In this document: positions 39,094 to 48,283 of the stretch, piece after piece
Position numbering within the stretch: position 1 is the first letter of the stretch
Layout: each line of letters opens with the position of its first letter
Assembly: GCF_002931055.1 (NCBI RefSeq)
Contig: NZ_PSXX01000001.1
Coordinates: 248,001-312,000 of the forward strand
Direction: 5' to 3'
Source: Pseudoclavibacter sp. AY1H1
GTDB lineage: Bacteria > Actinomycetota > Actinomycetes > Actinomycetales > Microbacteriaceae
Length of the DNA stretch: 64,000 nt
Notes under the pieces: model-generated
Database searches by the model: none
The model's input: only the letters and a program-made list of their open reading frames with translations
What the model was told of the DNA's origin: nothing
Program-made: the position numbers and the translations under genes

Positions 39094-40036
39094 CCTGGCC
39101 GAGCTGCCAGCGGAGCCGACGCCGAGCGCTGTGACGGTCGGCAAGTTCGACGGCGTCCACCGGGGCCACAGATGGCTGCTCTCGCGGCTCGTCGAAGAGG
39201 CCTCCGCGCGCGGAATCGAGCCGGTCGCGGTCACCTTCGACCGGCATCCGCTCTCGCTCATCAAGCCCGGCGTCGAGCCCGAGCCGATCACGTCGCTCTC
39301 GCAGAAGATCGAGCTCCTCGAGAAGACGGGCCTCAGCGCGACCCTCGTGCTGCCGTTCGACGACGAGCTCGCCGGGATGAGCCCCGAGGCGTTCGTGCGC
39401 GAGCTGCTCGTCGGCGCCCTCCACATGCGCCTCATCGTCGTGGGCAAGGACTTCCGCTTCGGCGCCAAGGGCGCAGGAGACGTCGATCTCCTGCGTGAGC
39501 TGGCCGCGACGAGCGGATTCGAGATCGTCATCGCCGACGACGAGATGGCCGAGGACGAACGCTCGCACCTCGAGCGACGTGCCTCATCGACCTGGGTTCG
39601 GGAACTGCTCGCCCTCGGTGACGTCCGTGGGGCCGCCGAGGTGCTCGGCCACCATCACTCGCTTGTCGGCGAGGTCGTGCACGGCGCCAAACGGGGCCGC
39701 GAGCTCGGGTTCCCGACGGCGAACCTGTCCCCGGAGCTCGAAGGGCTCATCCCCGCAGACGGCGTGTACGCGGGATGGTTCCGCGGCGGTGACGTCGAGG
39801 CCCCTGCCGCGATCTCCATCGGCAACAACCCCACGTTCGACGGCGTGCCTCGCAAGCAGGTCGAGGCGCACCTCATCGGTGAAACCGTCGACCTCTACGG
39901 ACTCGTCGCAGAACTCGAGTTCGTCGAACGCATCCGAGGCATGGAGAAGTTCGACAGCATCGAAGCGCTGAAGGACCGCATGGCCCTCGACGTCGAAGAA
40001 GCTGCCGAGACGCTCGGCGGGAGCTACGTCGTCTGA
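39077..40036 (+). CDS. ribF: Bifunctional riboflavin kinase/FAD synthetase
   Basis: Makes FMN from riboflavin and FAD from FMN. The N-terminal nucleotidyltransferase domain has GKFDGVHRGHRWLL and VVGKDFRFGAKGAGD. The C-terminal kinase domain has GEVVHGAKRGRELGFPTANL with the conserved PTAN. It is 319 residues long. The GTG start lies inside the preceding gene. Its 3' end overlaps the convergent DinB-like gene by 13 bases. Confidence 0.95.
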   Translation: MRLFTDLAELPAEPTPSAVTVGKFDGVHRGHRWLLSRLVEEASARGIEPVAVTFDRHPLSLIKPGVEPEPITSLSQKIELLEKTGLSATLVLPFDDELAGMSPEAFVRELLVGALHMRLIVVGKDFRFGAKGAGDVDLLRELAATSGFEIVIADDEMAEDERSHLERRASSTWVRELLALGDVRGAAEVLGHHHSLVGEVVHGAKRGRELGFPTANLSPELEGLIPADGVYAGWFRGGDVEAPAAISIGNNPTFDGVPRKQVEAHLIGETVDLYGLVAELEFVERIRGMEKFDSIEALKDRMALDVEEAAETLGGSYVV

Positions 40037-40698
40037 CTCGGCTGCTCGTCGAGCGTGACCTCGCGACCGAAGAGCCTCAGCACGATGCGCGCGGCGGTGG
40101 CCTCGAGCACGGGTCCCTTGTCGCCGATCTGCCAGCGTGCGTCCGTGGCGCGGAGGCGGTTGCGCTTGGCGAGCGACGCCGCCGAGGTCAGCGGGACCCG
40201 TGTTCGGACGAGTGCGACCGCGCTCGTCGACCGCGGGCTGAGACGGATGCGCAGGCCAAGCGCCTCGGTCATGTCGTAGGTGTGGACGACGGCTTCCGTG
40301 AGCTCGGAGATTCCCGCGCGGTTCGGCGAGACCACCTTCTCGGCGGCGATCGCACGGATGCGAGCGACGAGCTCGTCGGTCGGGGCCGCGCCCTCGCGCT
40401 TGGCGACGTCGTCGAGGTAGGAGTCCACGCGCAGCCCGTTGCGCAGCACGCCTCGGGAGGCGTCGCGGAGGAGCGTCGAGGTGGGGGAGCCGAGTCGCCA
40501 GGTGAGGTGCCCCGCGACGTCACGGACGCTCCACCCCTCGCACTTGCTCGGCGAGTCCCACTGCTCAGGGGTCAGGCCGGCGAGGAGAGCTGCAGTGCGG
40601 TCGAGCGTCGTCGCGATGTGAGCGCTCCAGTCGCCTGCGACCCGCTTCGACGGCGTGAAGTACGGCCGGTCGGGATCTGGGAAGGGGCGTTGAGGCAC
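40024..40698 (-). CDS. DinB-like/maleylpyruvate isomerase-type protein (mycothiol-related family)
   Basis: A 224-residue protein with the MDMPI/DinB four-helix fold motif TPEQWDSPSKCEGWSVRDVAGHL and HTYDMTEALG, matching the actinobacterial TIGR03083 type. Members are metal-binding, some mycothiol-dependent transferases or isomerases; the substrate is unknown. The GTG at 40698 was chosen because a GATAAT hexamer lies 6 bases upstream, indicating a leaderless transcript. Convergent overlap with ribF. Confidence 0.82.
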   Translation of the reverse strand: MPQRPFPDPDRPYFTPSKRVAGDWSAHIATTLDRTAALLAGLTPEQWDSPSKCEGWSVRDVAGHLTWRLGSPTSTLLRDASRGVLRNGLRVDSYLDDVAKREGAAPTDELVARIRAIAAEKVVSPNRAGISELTEAVVHTYDMTEALGLRIRLSPRSTSAVALVRTRVPLTSAASLAKRNRLRATDARWQIGDKGPVLEATAARIVLRLFGREVTLDEQPSQTT

Positions 40699-40704
40699 CT
40701 GACG

Positions 40705-40710
40705 ATTATC
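40705..40710 (-). promoter_or_regulatory. Putative -10 (GATAAT) for the DinB-like gene
   Basis: GATAAT on the minus strand, 6 bases before the GTG at 40698. Confidence 0.55.
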
Positions 40711-40780
40711 GCACCAGAGCGGAGTCTGTGCGGGGCAACGACACGTCGTTCCCGAGTCGAAACCTGCGGGTCGCCTGGCG

Positions 40781-40786
40781 TACACT
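40781..40786 (+). promoter_or_regulatory. Putative -10 (TACACT) and about 170-base leader of the SNF2 gene
   Basis: TACACT would give a leader from about 40793 to 40963. The leader contains a five-codon GTG frame (40797-40814) but no riboswitch I recognise. The 265-base gap between the two divergent genes holds no other coding signal. Confidence 0.4.
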
Positions 40787-40963
40787 GTGATCGCCGGTGC
40801 CTGAGGGAATCTGAACTCTCCTCGTCACCTGCATGACATCCGGGAGCTCGTCACTCGAGTGGGCCGAGGCCCGCCTCACTGCCGGTCGCCGCGTTCGGCG
40901 CCGATGCTGCGACCTCCGCCCGGCTCAACTTCCCGATCCCTGCCACGTTGCATAAGGAGGGGC

Positions 40964-43120
40964 ATGTCTCGTAGGACACGCGCCCAAGCCGGCGGTCGCG
41001 CCGGCGTTCACACGCCGCCGCGGAACCGCAAGCCGGTCGATAACACCGGCGTCATCCCACAGCTCGCGAAGGCGGCACGGGAGGTCGAGGCCTCGGCGCA
41101 GCGCGGCAAGGTCTCGCCGTCGAATCGCACCAAGTTCCAGGTCATCGCGCTGCTGATGCGCGAGGAGCGCGCGAAGGCCAAGGAGACCAGCGAGCTCAGC
41201 GAGCATGACCGTGCAGAGGCGCTCAAGCGCCTCGACGGCCTCGCCTCGATCCTCGCCAAGACCGCTGCGCGCGACACCTCGCTCATCAGCCTCCTCGAGC
41301 CCGGCGCTCCGGTCAGCGAAGCAGCGAAGGCGCTGCGCAAGCAGATGCTCTTCGCCGGTGGCATCGAGATGGTGGTCGACGAGCAGCCAGAGCCCGAGGC
41401 CCAGGCCGAGAAGCTGCCGCCGGAGATCGCGCAGCGACAGGTCCTTCCCGGCTCCGTCAAGGCGCGCACCCGATCGAACCCGTTCCTGGCGCCAGTGCTC
41501 ACGAGCGTCAACTCCACAGCTCCGCACTACTCGAGACTGTCCAACTGGGAGCTCCTCGGCCCGCTCCTCCGCGCGTTCGAGACGGGCGCAGGCGGGAACG
41601 CGGCCTCGATGGAGCTGCCTCCTGCTCCCCGCTGGGACCGCATCTCGCCTCCAGGCCAGGAGCTCATGGATCACCAGGCGAGGCTGCTCGCGAGCGTCGC
41701 CGACGGGCACCGGGCCTACCTGCTCGCGGACGAGCCCGGGCTCGGCAAGACGGCGCAGGCGCTGCTCGCCGCGTCGGTCGCCGAGGCGTACCCGCTGCTC
41801 TGCGTCGTCCCGAACGTCGTGAAGACGAACTGGGCGCGAGAGGTCCAGCGCTGGACCCCGAACCGTCGGGTCACGGTCATCTCCGGAGACGGTCAGGGCA
41901 TCGACGCCTTCGCCGATGTCTTCGTGGTCAACTACGAGATCCTCGACCGCCACCTCGGCTGGCTCACGTCGCTCGGCTTCAAGGGCATGGTGCTCGACGA
42001 GGCGCACTTCATCAAGAACCTGCAGTCGCAGCGGTCGCGGCTCGTCATGCAGCTCGCGAACAGCATCAGGGCTCGCGTGCCCGGCGCCGACCCGCTGCTC
42101 ATGGCGCTCACCGGAACGCCGCTCATCAACGACGTCGATGACTTCAAGGCGATCTGGCAGTTCCTCGGCTGGCTCGAAGGCGACAGGCCCTCGCAGCTGC
42201 TGCTCGACCGTCTCGACGAGACGGGCCTCGTGCCCAGCGATCCCGGCTTCCTGGCGGCGGCACGGCAGGCGGTCATCGATCTCGGGATCGTCCGCAGGCG
42301 CAAGATCGACGTGGCCGCGGATCTTCCGGCGAAGCGCGTCGTGGACATGCCCGTCGAGCTCGACTCGGATGAGGGCAGGAGCATTCGCGCAGCGGAGGCG
42401 GCGCTCGTCTCGCGTCTGCTCGAGCGGTACCGCCGGATGGCGGCCGCTGCCGGGCTCGAGCCCGGCGCCGTCGACCTGGATCGCGTCCGCATGATCGCCC
42501 GCCAGGAGGTCGAGGAGTCGAAGGCCTCGTCGACGGGAGCCAGCATCTTCACGATGCTCCGCACCATCGGCGCGGCGAAGGCCCGGCTCGCGGCTGAGTA
42601 CGCCGGCCAGATCGCTCGCTCTGCGGGCAAGGTCGTGTTCTTCGCCAAGCACATCGAGGTCATGGATGCGGCGGAGCGGACGTTCGCGGAGAACGAGATC
42701 TCCTCGGTCTCCATCCGAGGCGACCAGACCCCGGCAGCGCGACAGGCCGCGATCGACGCCTTCCAGAACGACCCGAGCGTGCAGGTCGTCGTCTGCTCGC
42801 TCCTGGCCGCTGGAGTCGGGTTGAACCTGCAGGCGGCGTCCGACGTGGTGCTCGCCGAGCTCAGCTGGACTGCCGCGGAGCAGACCCAGGCCATCGACCG
42901 CGTGCACCGCATCGGCCAGGAAGAGCCGGTCACCGCGTGGCGCATCGTCGCGGCGCAGACCATCGACGCGCGCATCGCCGAGCTCATCGACAACAAGCAG
43001 GGCCTCGCCCTGCGTGCCCTCGAGGGAATCGACGCTGGCGAGCTGTCGGCTGACAGCATCCAGGTGGATGCGCTCGCGAGTCTTCTCGAGGCGGCGATCC
43101 GAGGAGCGCGTCGGCAGTAG
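40964..43120 (+). CDS. SNF2-family DEAD/DEAH-box helicase
   Basis: A 718-residue superfamily 2 translocase. A basic N-terminus and a roughly 200-residue helical region precede the SNF2 ATPase: motif I ADEPGLGKTAQA, motif II VLDEAHFIKN and motif III LMALTGTPLIND. The C-terminal helicase half has motif V VCSLLAAGVGLNLQ and motif VI QAIDRVHRIGQ. Such stand-alone enzymes remodel protein-DNA complexes; some work in defence or repair, but no partner gene is next to it. The ATG has a perfect AAGGAGG site. Its TAG stop forms part of the next promoter. Confidence 0.92.
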   Translation: MSRRTRAQAGGRAGVHTPPRNRKPVDNTGVIPQLAKAAREVEASAQRGKVSPSNRTKFQVIALLMREERAKAKETSELSEHDRAEALKRLDGLASILAKTAARDTSLISLLEPGAPVSEAAKALRKQMLFAGGIEMVVDEQPEPEAQAEKLPPEIAQRQVLPGSVKARTRSNPFLAPVLTSVNSTAPHYSRLSNWELLGPLLRAFETGAGGNAASMELPPAPRWDRISPPGQELMDHQARLLASVADGHRAYLLADEPGLGKTAQALLAASVAEAYPLLCVVPNVVKTNWAREVQRWTPNRRVTVISGDGQGIDAFADVFVVNYEILDRHLGWLTSLGFKGMVLDEAHFIKNLQSQRSRLVMQLANSIRARVPGADPLLMALTGTPLINDVDDFKAIWQFLGWLEGDRPSQLLLDRLDETGLVPSDPGFLAAARQAVIDLGIVRRRKIDVAADLPAKRVVDMPVELDSDEGRSIRAAEAALVSRLLERYRRMAAAAGLEPGAVDLDRVRMIARQEVEESKASSTGASIFTMLRTIGAAKARLAAEYAGQIARSAGKVVFFAKHIEVMDAAERTFAENEISSVSIRGDQTPAARQAAIDAFQNDPSVQVVVCSLLAAGVGLNLQAASDVVLAELSWTAAEQTQAIDRVHRIGQEEPVTAWRIVAAQTIDARIAELIDNKQGLALRALEGIDAGELSADSIQVDALASLLEAAIRGARRQ

Positions 43121-43123
43121 GCT
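43118..43123 (+). promoter_or_regulatory. Putative -10 (TAGGCT) for aspA, overlapping the SNF2 stop codon
   Basis: The TAG stop of the SNF2 gene is the first half of TAGGCT. The predicted leader of about 42 bases contains TTGGAGG before the ATG. Confidence 0.5.
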
Positions 43124-43171
43124 GAGGTCAGCGCGGAAACTCAGACGACGAAGTTGGAGGACCATCAGGTC

Positions 43172-44668
43172 ATGTCAGAAACGCAGGAATTCCGTGTCGA
43201 ACGCGACTCGCTCGGCGAGATGCGGATCCCCGCAGGTGCCTACTGGGGTGTGAACACCGCCCGCGCGCTGGAGAACTTCTCGATCAGTCGACGTCAGATC
43301 AGCGTGTACCCGGACTTCATCGTCGCCTACGCGCAGGTCAAGCAGGCCGCAGCGCGCGCCAACCTCGAGATCGGCGTGCTCGACCAGGAGCGCTCGTGGC
43401 TCATCGATCGCGCGTGCCAGGACATCATCGACGGCAAGCTGCACGAGGAATTCGTGGTCGGCGTCATCCAGGGCGGTGCCGGGACGAGCACCAACATGAA
43501 TGTCAACGAGGTCATCGCGAACCGCGCGCTCGAGCTCGCCGGTCGCGAGTTCGGAGATTACGAGTTCCTCTCCCCGAACGACCACGTGAACCGATCGCAG
43601 TCCACGAACGACACGTACCCGAGTGCGGTCAAGGTCGCGCTCGTCCACGCGACCGAGCGTCTCATCGACGAGTTCACGCTGCTGCAGAACGCGTTCCGCG
43701 TGAAGGGCAGCGAGTTCAAGCACATCCTGAAGATCGGCCGCACGCAGCTCCAGGATGCCGTGCCGATGACGCTGGGCCAGGAGTTCAGCGGCTTCTCCAC
43801 GACCATCGGCGAGGACATCCAGCGCCTCCGCGACGTGCTGCCGCTGCTGCTCGAGCTCAACCTCGGTGCGACGGCGATCGGGACCGGCATCACGGCTGAG
43901 GCGAGCTACGCGTCCGCCGTCATGCGCCAGCTCCGCAAGATCACGGGCTACAACGACCTGCAGACGGCGCACGACCTCATCGAGGCCACGAGCGACACCG
44001 GCGTGTTCATGTCGCTCTCGAGCGTCATCAAGCGCACCGCGATGAAGCTGTCGAAGATCTGCAACGACCTCCGGCTGCTGTCCTCCGGCCCACAGGCTGG
44101 CCTCGGCGAGATCAACCTTCCGGCGCGGCAGGCTGGCTCCTCGATCATGCCCGGCAAGGTCAACCCGGTCATCCCCGAGGCGGTCAATCAGGTCGCGTTC
44201 GTCATCGCGGGGGCGGATGTCACGGTCTCCATGGCATCCGAGGCTGGGCAGCTGCAGCTCAACGCGTTCGAGCCCGTCATGCTCCACACGCTCATGCAGA
44301 ACTCCGCCTGGCTCCGCCGCGCCGCGCGCACCCTGCGCGTGAACTGCATCGACGGCATCACCGCCAACGAGGAGCTGCTCGCGTCCCGCGTCTCCAGCTC
44401 CGTCGGCGTGGTCACGGCCCTCACGCCCTACATCGGCTACTCGGAGGCGTCGAAGCTCGCCAAGGAGGCCCTCACCACCAAGTCGACCATCGCCGACCTG
44501 GTCGTCGAACGCGGGCTCCTGAGCCGGGAGGAAGTCACGAGCATCCTCTCGCCCGAGCGGCTCTCCGGCATCCAGGCCGTCACGAGCGCCATCCCGATCA
44601 TCACGCAGGCGCAGGCCACGGCTCTCGAGGACAGCCTCGACCGCGCCGATCTGCGTGACTTCTCCTAA
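43172..44668 (+). CDS. aspA: Aspartate ammonia-lyase
   Basis: Reversibly converts aspartate to fumarate and ammonia. The 498-residue member of the fumarase/aspartase superfamily carries the catalytic loop GSSIMPGKVNPV near residues 322-333. GGAGTSTNMNVNEVIANRALE points to aspartase rather than fumarase C, which reads GSGTQSNMN. It could cooperate with the asparaginase encoded 22 kb upstream in asparagine use. The ATG at 43172 was chosen over the TTG at 43154. A strong terminator follows. Confidence 0.92.
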   Translation: MSETQEFRVERDSLGEMRIPAGAYWGVNTARALENFSISRRQISVYPDFIVAYAQVKQAAARANLEIGVLDQERSWLIDRACQDIIDGKLHEEFVVGVIQGGAGTSTNMNVNEVIANRALELAGREFGDYEFLSPNDHVNRSQSTNDTYPSAVKVALVHATERLIDEFTLLQNAFRVKGSEFKHILKIGRTQLQDAVPMTLGQEFSGFSTTIGEDIQRLRDVLPLLLELNLGATAIGTGITAEASYASAVMRQLRKITGYNDLQTAHDLIEATSDTGVFMSLSSVIKRTAMKLSKICNDLRLLSSGPQAGLGEINLPARQAGSSIMPGKVNPVIPEAVNQVAFVIAGADVTVSMASEAGQLQLNAFEPVMLHTLMQNSAWLRRAARTLRVNCIDGITANEELLASRVSSSVGVVTALTPYIGYSEASKLAKEALTTKSTIADLVVERGLLSREEVTSILSPERLSGIQAVTSAIPIITQAQATALEDSLDRADLRDFS

Positions 44669-44708
44669 CGCTGCCGGCGTCCGCCCGTAGCGGGCGTCAC
44701 CACAGCAG

Positions 44709-44745
44709 AACGGCCCCTCCGGTGCAGTGCACCGGAGGGGCCGTT
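44709..44745. terminator. Strong bidirectional terminator between aspA and the coiled-coil gene
   Basis: An 18-base stem, AACGGCCCCTCCGGTGCA with its complement around a single G, ends in TTTCGTT on the plus strand and in AA...TTCTGCTG on the other side. Confidence 0.85.
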
Positions 44746-44803
44746 TCGTTCCCTGCGCTGTCGGTCGGGGCCGCGTGAGCCGCAGCGCACGACCGAGAGC
44801 GAG

Positions 44804-45268
44804 CTACTCGGGGCGCTTGCCTTCGGGGTCCTGCTCCGGCGTCGACTCGCCCTCGACGGCAGCATGGCGTGGCGAGCTCGTGTCACCGGGGGAGAACATG
44901 GCGTCTGCGTCGTCGTCCTCGAACGTCTCGAGGACATCTTCGCGGGCCTGACCGGCTCGCACCAGCGTCTGCACCTGTGACTCGATGCTCTTCTCGACTT
45001 CTTCCTCGACCCGACGCTTGACGTCGTCGAAACCATCGTCGACGCGCTTGCGCATCTCGTCGAGCTGCTCGTCGACGCGCCGACGCATGTCCTCCAGCTG
45101 GGTATCGCTGCGGCGGCGCAGGTCTTCAGCGGACACCGTCATCCGCTCCGCGAAGGCCTTCGACCTGCCGCCGATGTCTTTCGCGACCTCTTCCGCGTGC
45201 ACTCGACTCGTGCTGATCCCAGCGATGAAGCCGACAGTGGCACCGAGAAGAAATCCGAGACGCATCAT
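44804..45268 (-). CDS. Membrane-anchored coiled-coil protein (YtxH-like)
   Basis: A 154-residue protein with an N-terminal hydrophobic segment (GFLLGATVGFIAGIST), then a long heptad-rich helix with repeated RRRVDEQLDEMRKRVDD-type units, and an acidic tail. It looks like YtxH/gas-vesicle-G-like stress proteins, but the family cannot be fixed by eye. A TAGATT 6 bases before the first ATG suggests a leaderless start. Single-gene unit. Confidence 0.75.
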   Translation of the reverse strand: MMRLGFLLGATVGFIAGISTSRVHAEEVAKDIGGRSKAFAERMTVSAEDLRRRSDTQLEDMRRRVDEQLDEMRKRVDDGFDDVKRRVEEEVEKSIESQVQTLVRAGQAREDVLETFEDDDADAMFSPGDTSSPRHAAVEGESTPEQDPEGKRPE

Positions 45269-45274
45269 GCTTCT

Positions 45275-45280
45275 AATCTA
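45275..45280 (-). promoter_or_regulatory. Putative -10 (TAGATT) for the coiled-coil gene
   Basis: TAGATT on the minus strand, 6 bases before the ATG at 45268. Confidence 0.5.
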
Positions 45281-45333
45281 CCGTGCGCTGAGCCCGGACG
45301 ACTGGTCGTTCGCCTGACCCGCGTCCGCTTGGC

Positions 45334-45339
45334 TATGCT
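45334..45339 (+). promoter_or_regulatory. Putative -10 (TATGCT) for the PrsW pair
   Basis: TATGCT, the same hexamer as upstream of rpsO, would give a leader of about 90 bases before the first PrsW gene. Confidence 0.4.
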
Positions 45340-45437
45340 GACCGCAGCGAGCCGACGAGGCGGGGAGACCCGTGCGCGCCGCGAGGCCCGAATGTCTCTG
45401 CTTCGGGCAGCCACCCCCAATGCACGGAGGACCATCG

Positions 45438-46619
45438 ATGAGCAGTGCCACGTCAGTCGCGCCGAAGCGGCGCAGAAGGCTGACTCGGGGCAGGCTCACC
45501 TGGCTGCTTCTGCTGGGCTTCGCGGTGCTGCTCTCCGTCGGGGTCGTCGCCTGGCTCTTCAGCGAGCTGCGCTTCGCCGCGCTCACGATGGCGATACCCG
45601 CTCTCGTGCCCCTCGGGCTCGTCCTCACGGCTGTCTGGTGGCTCGACCGCTGGGAGCCAGAGCCGCGGATCCTGCTCGCCTTCGGACTGTTCTGGGGTGC
45701 AGGGGCCTCGGTCGTCGGGACTCTCGTCACCGGCGGCATGATGCTCGATGTCGCCCGCTCGTACCTGGCAACCGAGGGTGCCGTGAGCAAGTTCTCCGTG
45801 CTGATCCAGTCGCCGATCTCCGAGGAGTCCATCAAGGCCGTCGGCCTGTTCCTCATCCTGATCTTCGCGCGGAGGCACTTCGACAGCCCGCTCGACGGCT
45901 TCAGCTACGCGGCCGTCATCGGCGCAGGCTTCGCCTTCACGGAGAACATCATCTACTTCTCCCAGGCCGCGGAATCGGCTTCGGGCTTCGCGTCGACGTT
46001 CATCGTGCGCGGCATCCTCTCGCCGTTCGCGCACGCACTCTTCACCGGCATCACCGGCATGGCCATCGGCTGGGGAGCCCGCAGAGGCGGCTGGCGGCGG
46101 CCGATCCTCATGGGCCTCGGCGGGCTCGTCATCGCGATCCTCGCTCATGCCTTCTGGAACGGCGGAAGCCTGCTCATCCTCCCGCTGCTCGGAGTCGACC
46201 CGAGCAATCAGTTCGGCTGGCTCATCTTCTACCTCGTCGTGCAGCTGCCCATCTTCCTGCTGCTGGCCTGGTTCCTCGTCAAGCTGCACGACCGCGACCG
46301 CCTCATCATCGTCGACCGTCTGGGCGAGTACGCGGATGCCGGATGGTTCACGACATCGGAGGTCGCGATGATCGGGGACTGGAGCGCGCGCGAGCAGGCG
46401 TTCGCGTGGGCCAAGTCCGTGAGCCCCGAGGCCGACCGCGCGATGCGCGGCTTCGTCCAGGACGCGTCGAGGCTCGCCTTCGCCCGCGAGCACGCCAGGG
46501 TCAACAAGCGAGACCCGAATCGGAGAGTCGTGGAGAAGCGCATGCTCGACCGCGTCAAGGAGCACCGTTCGCAGCTCGCGGCCTTCGGCGCGGCCGGACC
46601 CAGGGTGGCCACCTCGTGA
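45438..46619 (+). CDS. PrsW family intramembrane metalloprotease, copy 1
   Basis: A 393-residue polytopic protein with about eight hydrophobic segments. The PrsW motifs are present: WWLDRWEPEP, the EExxK motif SEESIKAVGLF, AGFAFTENIIYF, and conserved His residues in HALFTG and AHAFWN. B. subtilis PrsW cleaves an anti-sigma factor; other members have varied roles. The start at 45438 follows a GGAGG site; ATG 45420 is an alternative. It overlaps copy 2 by GTGA. Confidence 0.88.
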   Translation: MSSATSVAPKRRRRLTRGRLTWLLLLGFAVLLSVGVVAWLFSELRFAALTMAIPALVPLGLVLTAVWWLDRWEPEPRILLAFGLFWGAGASVVGTLVTGGMMLDVARSYLATEGAVSKFSVLIQSPISEESIKAVGLFLILIFARRHFDSPLDGFSYAAVIGAGFAFTENIIYFSQAAESASGFASTFIVRGILSPFAHALFTGITGMAIGWGARRGGWRRPILMGLGGLVIAILAHAFWNGGSLLILPLLGVDPSNQFGWLIFYLVVQLPIFLLLAWFLVKLHDRDRLIIVDRLGEYADAGWFTTSEVAMIGDWSAREQAFAWAKSVSPEADRAMRGFVQDASRLAFAREHARVNKRDPNRRVVEKRMLDRVKEHRSQLAAFGAAGPRVATS

Positions 46620-47890
46620 CCGGACCCATGCACGCGGACGGGCGTTGGGGCGCACCAGCCGGTCAGCGCCAGATCGACCCCCAGTTCGTGCTCCCGCAGG
46701 CCCCCACGAAGGGTGAGCTGGCGATGCGCATCACGACGATCGTCGTCATGTGCCTGGCCGCGCTCATCATCGCCGTCGTCCTGTTCCTCGCGTATCTCGG
46801 CAGCAGCGACGTCGTGCTCCTCGGCAGCGTGCTCGCCGCGCTCGTCCCGCTCTTCGTCGTGTGGATGGTCGTGTGGCTCATCGACCGGTGGGAGCCCGAG
46901 CCGCGCATCCTGCTCATCGGCGCCGTGTTCTGGGGAGGCGGCATCGCGGTCGGTGGCGCGCTGCTCACGGGCCTGGTCCGCGAGGTCCTCCTTCCGGGAG
47001 CCCTGCCCGCCTGGTGGGGCCCATCCGTCGAGGCGCCCGTCGGCGAGGAGATCTGGAAGGGCCTCGGTCTCGTCGTCATCTACGCAGTCGCGCGTCGTCA
47101 CTTCAACGGACCGACGGACGGCCTCGTCTACGGAGCTCTGCTCGGCGCGGGCTTCGCGTTCACGGAGAACATCCTCTACTTCTCCTCGATGTGGCAGGAA
47201 GCAGGGGTCGGGGGCTTCGTCGCCCAGTACTTCATCCGGGGCATTGCCCTGCCGCTGCTGCACCCGATGTGCGTCTCGCTGACCGGCATCGGAATGGGCA
47301 TCGGCGCCCGTCGCGGTGGCTGGGGCTCGGCGCTCGGCGGCTTCGCACTGGGTCTCATCCCCGCGATGGCCCTTCACGCGCTCTGGAACGTCGGCTCGGG
47401 TCTCGTGCAGCAGTCTGCTGGCATCCTGGGGCTCATCGCGTTCTTCGCGCTGGTCATGGTGCCGATCTTCCTCGCCTGGATCGTGACGATCCTCCTCCTG
47501 CGACGGAAGGATGCCCGCATCATCGTGGAGCGCCTGTCCGAGTACGCCGCTGTCGGCTGGTACTCGCAGGCCGAGATCAGGATGCTCTCCACGATGCGCG
47601 GCCGATCGAGCGCGAGGTCCTGGGCGCGCCGGTCCGGGAAGCGCGCGGACAAGGCCATGCGCGACTTCATCACCGAGTCCACGCGTCTTGCGAGCGTCCG
47701 GCACCAGGTCGTCCTCGACCCGAATCGCACGAGCAAGCTGCTCGACGAACGGCTCCTGCTCCGGCATCTCGGGGAGCTTCGAGGCGAGCTGATCCAGGCA
47801 CAGGCACAGGCACAGGCGCAGCCGCAGCCGCAGACACAGCCGCACGGCGCGTCATCCGGGACTCGTCCAGGCTCCGGCGCTTGGATGTAG
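46616..47890 (+). CDS. PrsW family intramembrane metalloprotease, copy 2
   Basis: A 424-residue paralogue of the preceding gene with the same motif set: IDRWEPEPRILL, GEEIWKGLGLV, AGFAFTENILYF, HPMCVSLTG and LHALWN. Its C-terminal tail has Gln-Ala and Gln-Pro repeats encoded by CAGGCA-type hexamers (about 47795-47840). The GTG start overlaps the copy 1 stop, so both are made from one message; they may act as a pair. Confidence 0.88.
   Translation: MTGPMHADGRWGAPAGQRQIDPQFVLPQAPTKGELAMRITTIVVMCLAALIIAVVLFLAYLGSSDVVLLGSVLAALVPLFVVWMVVWLIDRWEPEPRILLIGAVFWGGGIAVGGALLTGLVREVLLPGALPAWWGPSVEAPVGEEIWKGLGLVVIYAVARRHFNGPTDGLVYGALLGAGFAFTENILYFSSMWQEAGVGGFVAQYFIRGIALPLLHPMCVSLTGIGMGIGARRGGWGSALGGFALGLIPAMALHALWNVGSGLVQQSAGILGLIAFFALVMVPIFLAWIVTILLLRRKDARIIVERLSEYAAVGWYSQAEIRMLSTMRGRSSARSWARRSGKRADKAMRDFITESTRLASVRHQVVLDPNRTSKLLDERLLLRHLGELRGELIQAQAQAQAQPQPQTQPHGASSGTRPGSGAWM
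47795..47840 (+). repeat. CAGGCA/CAGCCG hexamer repeats
   Basis: Three CAGGCA units and one CAGGCG, then CAGCCG units, encode a QA/QP tail in PrsW copy 2. Frame-preserving. Confidence 0.8.
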
Positions 47891-47893
47891 AGC

Positions 47894-48268
47894 ATGACAA
47901 ACACTGATCGCACCAAGCCAGAAGTCGACTTCCCGGGTGGAGAGGCACCAGCAGAGCTGGTCATCGAGGACATCATCGTGGGCGACGGGGCAGTCGCGGA
48001 GCCGTCCTCGACGGTCGACGTGCACTATCTCGGCGTCGAGTTCGAGTCCGGCGAGGAGTTCGACTCCTCGTGGAACCGGGGCGAGTCGGTCAACTTCCCG
48101 CTGAAGGCGCTTGTGCGCGGCTGGCAGGAAGGCATCCCGGGCATGCAGGTCGGCGGCCGCCGCAAGCTCGTCCTCCCGCCGCACCTCGCCTACGGCGCCG
48201 CTGGCGGAGGGCACCCGCTCTCCGGCAAGACGCTGGTCTTCATCATCGACCTGCTGGGCGTGAGCTGA
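47894..48268 (+). CDS. FKBP-type peptidyl-prolyl cis-trans isomerase
   Basis: A 124-residue single FKBP domain with [20 protein letters not shown], the [21 protein letters not shown] strand-helix and AYGAAGG. No signal peptide, so cytoplasmic. It follows PrsW copy 2 by 3 bases. Confidence 0.93.
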   Translation: MTNTDRTKPEVDFPGGEAPAELVIEDIIVGDGAVAEPSSTVDVHYLGVEFESGEEFDSSWNRGESVNFPLKALVRGWQEGIPGMQVGGRRKLVLPPHLAYGAAGGGHPLSGKTLVFIIDLLGVS

Positions 48269-48283
48269 CCCCTCCCGATCTGC

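Noticed and set aside
40797-40814. Five-codon GTG frame in the SNF2 leader
   Set aside because: It is 10 bases after the TACACT hexamer and too short to judge; random GTG-to-stop frames of this size are common.
40787-40963. Riboswitch in the SNF2 leader
   Set aside because: I compared it by eye with c-di-AMP and glycine riboswitch consensus elements and found no convincing match.
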